In this document: positions 5,862-6,127 of the stretch, piece after piece
How positions within the stretch are numbered: position 1 is the first letter of the stretch
Layout: every line of letters begins with the position of its first letter
Assembly (NCBI GenBank): GCA_012270635.1
Contig: JAAXHX010000306.1
Location: forward strand, 1-6,127
Reading direction: 5' to 3'
DNA: 6,127 nt
Origin: Dehalococcoidia bacterium
GTDB taxonomy: Bacteria > Chloroflexota > Dehalococcoidia > Plut-88900
Notes under the pieces: generated by a model
What the model was told of the DNA's origin: nothing
Databases searched by the model: none
What the model saw: only the letters and a program-made list of their open reading frames with translations
Translations under genes and position numbers: made by a program

Positions 5862-6127
5862 GCCCTCTCCAGCAGGGGCGCCACCTCTGCGGTATACCGA
5901 CCCAGCTGCTGCATCATGTCCGGCCCCACGAACCGGAGTACGGGCGTCGTGCATCCCGCGTCCAGGTAGGAACGGATCTTGTCCGCGACCTCCTCCGGCG
6001 GCCCGTAGGCCACCCACAGGTCGATCAGCCCCGGCGTCACGAAGGCGGGCCCGTAGTAGGAGACCAGGAATTGGTGGGCCTGCTCATAGGCGAGATCCCG
6101 GTCGTCGTTGATGTTGACCATCAGGTG
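5858..6127 (-). CDS. Luciferase-like monooxygenase, C-terminal fragment
   Basis: The gene enters from the right edge without its start; 89 codons are present. The segment VAYGPPEEVADKIRSYLDAG followed by CTTPVLRFVGPD is the C-terminal pattern of luciferase-like / F420- or FMN-dependent oxidoreductases, where G-x-PEE-V-A-x-K-I precedes the last barrel strand. An in-frame ATG at 6121 is not a credible start because the barrel and flavin-binding region would be missing. Its TGA overlaps the next gene's ATG by four bases, so the two are translationally coupled. It is a different paralogue from the complete luciferase-like enzyme at 1610-2770. Cofactor and substrate are not determinable from this fragment. 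Confidence 0.83.
   Translation of the reverse strand, partial: HLMVNINDDRDLAYEQAHQFLVSYYGPAFVTPGLIDLWVAYGPPEEVADKIRSYLDAGCTTPVLRFVGPDMMQQLGRYTAEVAPLLERA

Noticed and set aside
5862..6017. Upstream extension of the saccharopine-dehydrogenase-like frame by 52 residues
   Set aside because: It lies over the luciferase-like C-terminus in another frame, has a low-complexity GR-rich composition, and the Rossmann strand and coupled ATGA start sit at 5861.
1..6127. CRISPR array, tRNA, rRNA, riboswitch or origin
   Set aside because: No regularly spaced repeats, cloverleaf, conserved rRNA segment, aptamer-like leader or iteron cluster could be seen; apart from the 215-base divergent region and two gaps of about 100 bases, the window is coding.

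Overview
This window looks like part of a GC-rich bacterial chromosome. Six genes on the minus strand form a run of oxidoreductases plus one aminotransferase, read from the right edge to the left edge. One membrane-protein gene lies on the plus strand and interrupts that run. Two luciferase-like flavin monooxygenases together with SDR, saccharopine-dehydrogenase-like and ketopantoate-reductase-like enzymes recall the paralogue-rich catabolic islands of Chloroflexota, especially the marine SAR202 / Dehalococcoidia type. That taxonomic placement is an inference from gene content and composition; no marker gene is present.

Layout, in minus-strand transcription order. At 6127-5858 is the C-terminal part of a luciferase-like monooxygenase. 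Its stop overlaps (ATGA) the start of a saccharopine-dehydrogenase-like reductase (5861-4707). A short gap follows that holds a palindromic repeat. Next come a class IV PLP aminotransferase (4581-3673), a second gap holding an inverted copy of the same repeat, a classical NAD-type SDR (3572-2808) and a complete luciferase-like monooxygenase (2770-1610). The last stop overlaps a GTG that begins a 13-codon relic of a ketopantoate-reductase-type gene. The relic breaks off, and a different gene begins on the opposite strand: a signal-peptide protein with one Asp-box motif and about seven C-terminal membrane helices (323-1579). Beyond it, the intact start of a ketopantoate-reductase-like gene (107 to the left edge) resumes the minus-strand direction.

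The most notable structure is a perfect 30-bp direct repeat (73-102 and 1583-1612). It corresponds to codons 3-12 of the ketopantoate-reductase-like gene and flanking bases, and it brackets the plus-strand gene. The simplest reading is that luciferase and ketopantoate reductase were once translationally coupled. A segment of about 1.5 kb of visibly lower GC then entered at the reductase start and left a duplicated fragment at the far edge. Both edges and the repeat can be read directly; the mechanism is inferred.

Together the minus-strand enzymes could oxidise, transaminate and reduce a small organic substrate: flavin monooxygenase oxygenation or C-H oxidation, SDR alcohol/ketone interconversion, PLP transamination, and two Rossmann reductases. 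The substrate cannot be read from the sequence. I see no RNA gene, CRISPR array, transposase, integrase or replication origin.
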